Positions 63,992-64,000 of a DNA stretch of 64,000 nucleotides are shown here, piece by piece. The stretch is taken from assembly GCF_000718635.1 (NCBI RefSeq), contig NZ_JOBF01000005.1:124001-188000 (forward strand), read 5' to 3'. Every line of letters begins with the position of its first letter. Position 1 is the first letter of the stretch. The stretch comes from Streptomyces varsoviensis (GTDB taxonomy: Bacteria; Actinomycetota; Actinomycetes; Streptomycetales; Streptomycetaceae). A program made the position numbers and the translations under genes. The notes beneath the pieces are model-generated. The model saw only the letters and a list, made by a program, of their open reading frames with translations. It was not told where the DNA came from and searched no databases.

Positions 63992-64000
63992 CGCGACGCT

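Overview
This is a high-GC actinobacterial chromosome segment, almost certainly Streptomyces. The evidence is the G/C-biased third codon positions, the GTG and TTG starts, an MsiK-type sugar ABC ATPase, two mycothiol genes (mshA, mshD), GlnR, and the order phoU / phoR-phoP / lipoprotein / carD / ispD-ispF / cysS / rlmB, which matches my memory of Streptomyces core chromosomes. No phage, transposase or CRISPR array was seen. There is one tRNA, tRNA-Thr(UGU), at 12365-12437.

Layout. 0.1-12.2 kb: mixed metabolic and stress genes (flavin reductase, ArfB-type ribosome rescue hydrolase, TerD, a lower-GC orphan gene, a TetR/old-yellow-enzyme divergon, a secreted M4 protease, a pentapeptide-repeat protein, a DHA2 exporter, an M24 peptidase). 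12.3-15.3 kb: tRNA, msiK with a candidate DasR site, a small secreted protein and a sugar nucleotidyltransferase. 15.4-25.2 kb: DoxX protein, rlmB, cysS, acyltransferase, F420/PNPOx-fold protein, ispF-ispD, carD and a lipoprotein. 25.3-28.3 kb: phosphate control (phoP-phoR with overlapping ends, divergent phoU, candidate PHO box between). 28.3-29.1 kb: two microgenes, a Cys-rich metallothionein-like peptide and a gene with the leader signature of a lasso-peptide precursor. 29.1-35.8 kb: gpmA, an MFS exporter, a Tat-exported beta-helix enzyme, DUF1232 and YbjN proteins, mshA. 35.9-37.2 kb: a gene-free, strongly G-biased repeat array. 37.2-43.1 kb: methyltransferase, Hsp20, NUDIX, CHAD and polyphosphate kinase. 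43.3-50 kb: a GntR-regulated ABC transporter, mshD, secreted 5'-nucleotidase and an SDR enzyme. 50.1-56.9 kb: sensor kinase/regulator with a neighbouring HtrA-like protease, a LacI regulator, GlnR and a hydrolase. 57-64 kb: a two-subunit ABC exporter, a ThiS/MoaD-like protein, a membrane protein, a DUF2993 protein and, at the edge, a short Cys-containing leader peptide that probably controls a sulfur gene just outside.

Together the genes cover phosphate and polyphosphate homeostasis (PhoU/PhoR/PhoP, Ppk, CHAD, NUDIX, secreted nucleotidase), nitrogen control (GlnR), mycothiol redox chemistry and sulfur supply, and envelope stress. The strain also carries an unusual number of short tandem repeats at gene ends and in linkers. 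From remembered Streptomyces coelicolor gene numbering, the left part (msiK to mshA) and the right part (NUDIX/ppk to glnR) run in opposite senses. That places a synteny junction near the G-rich array at 36-38 kb.
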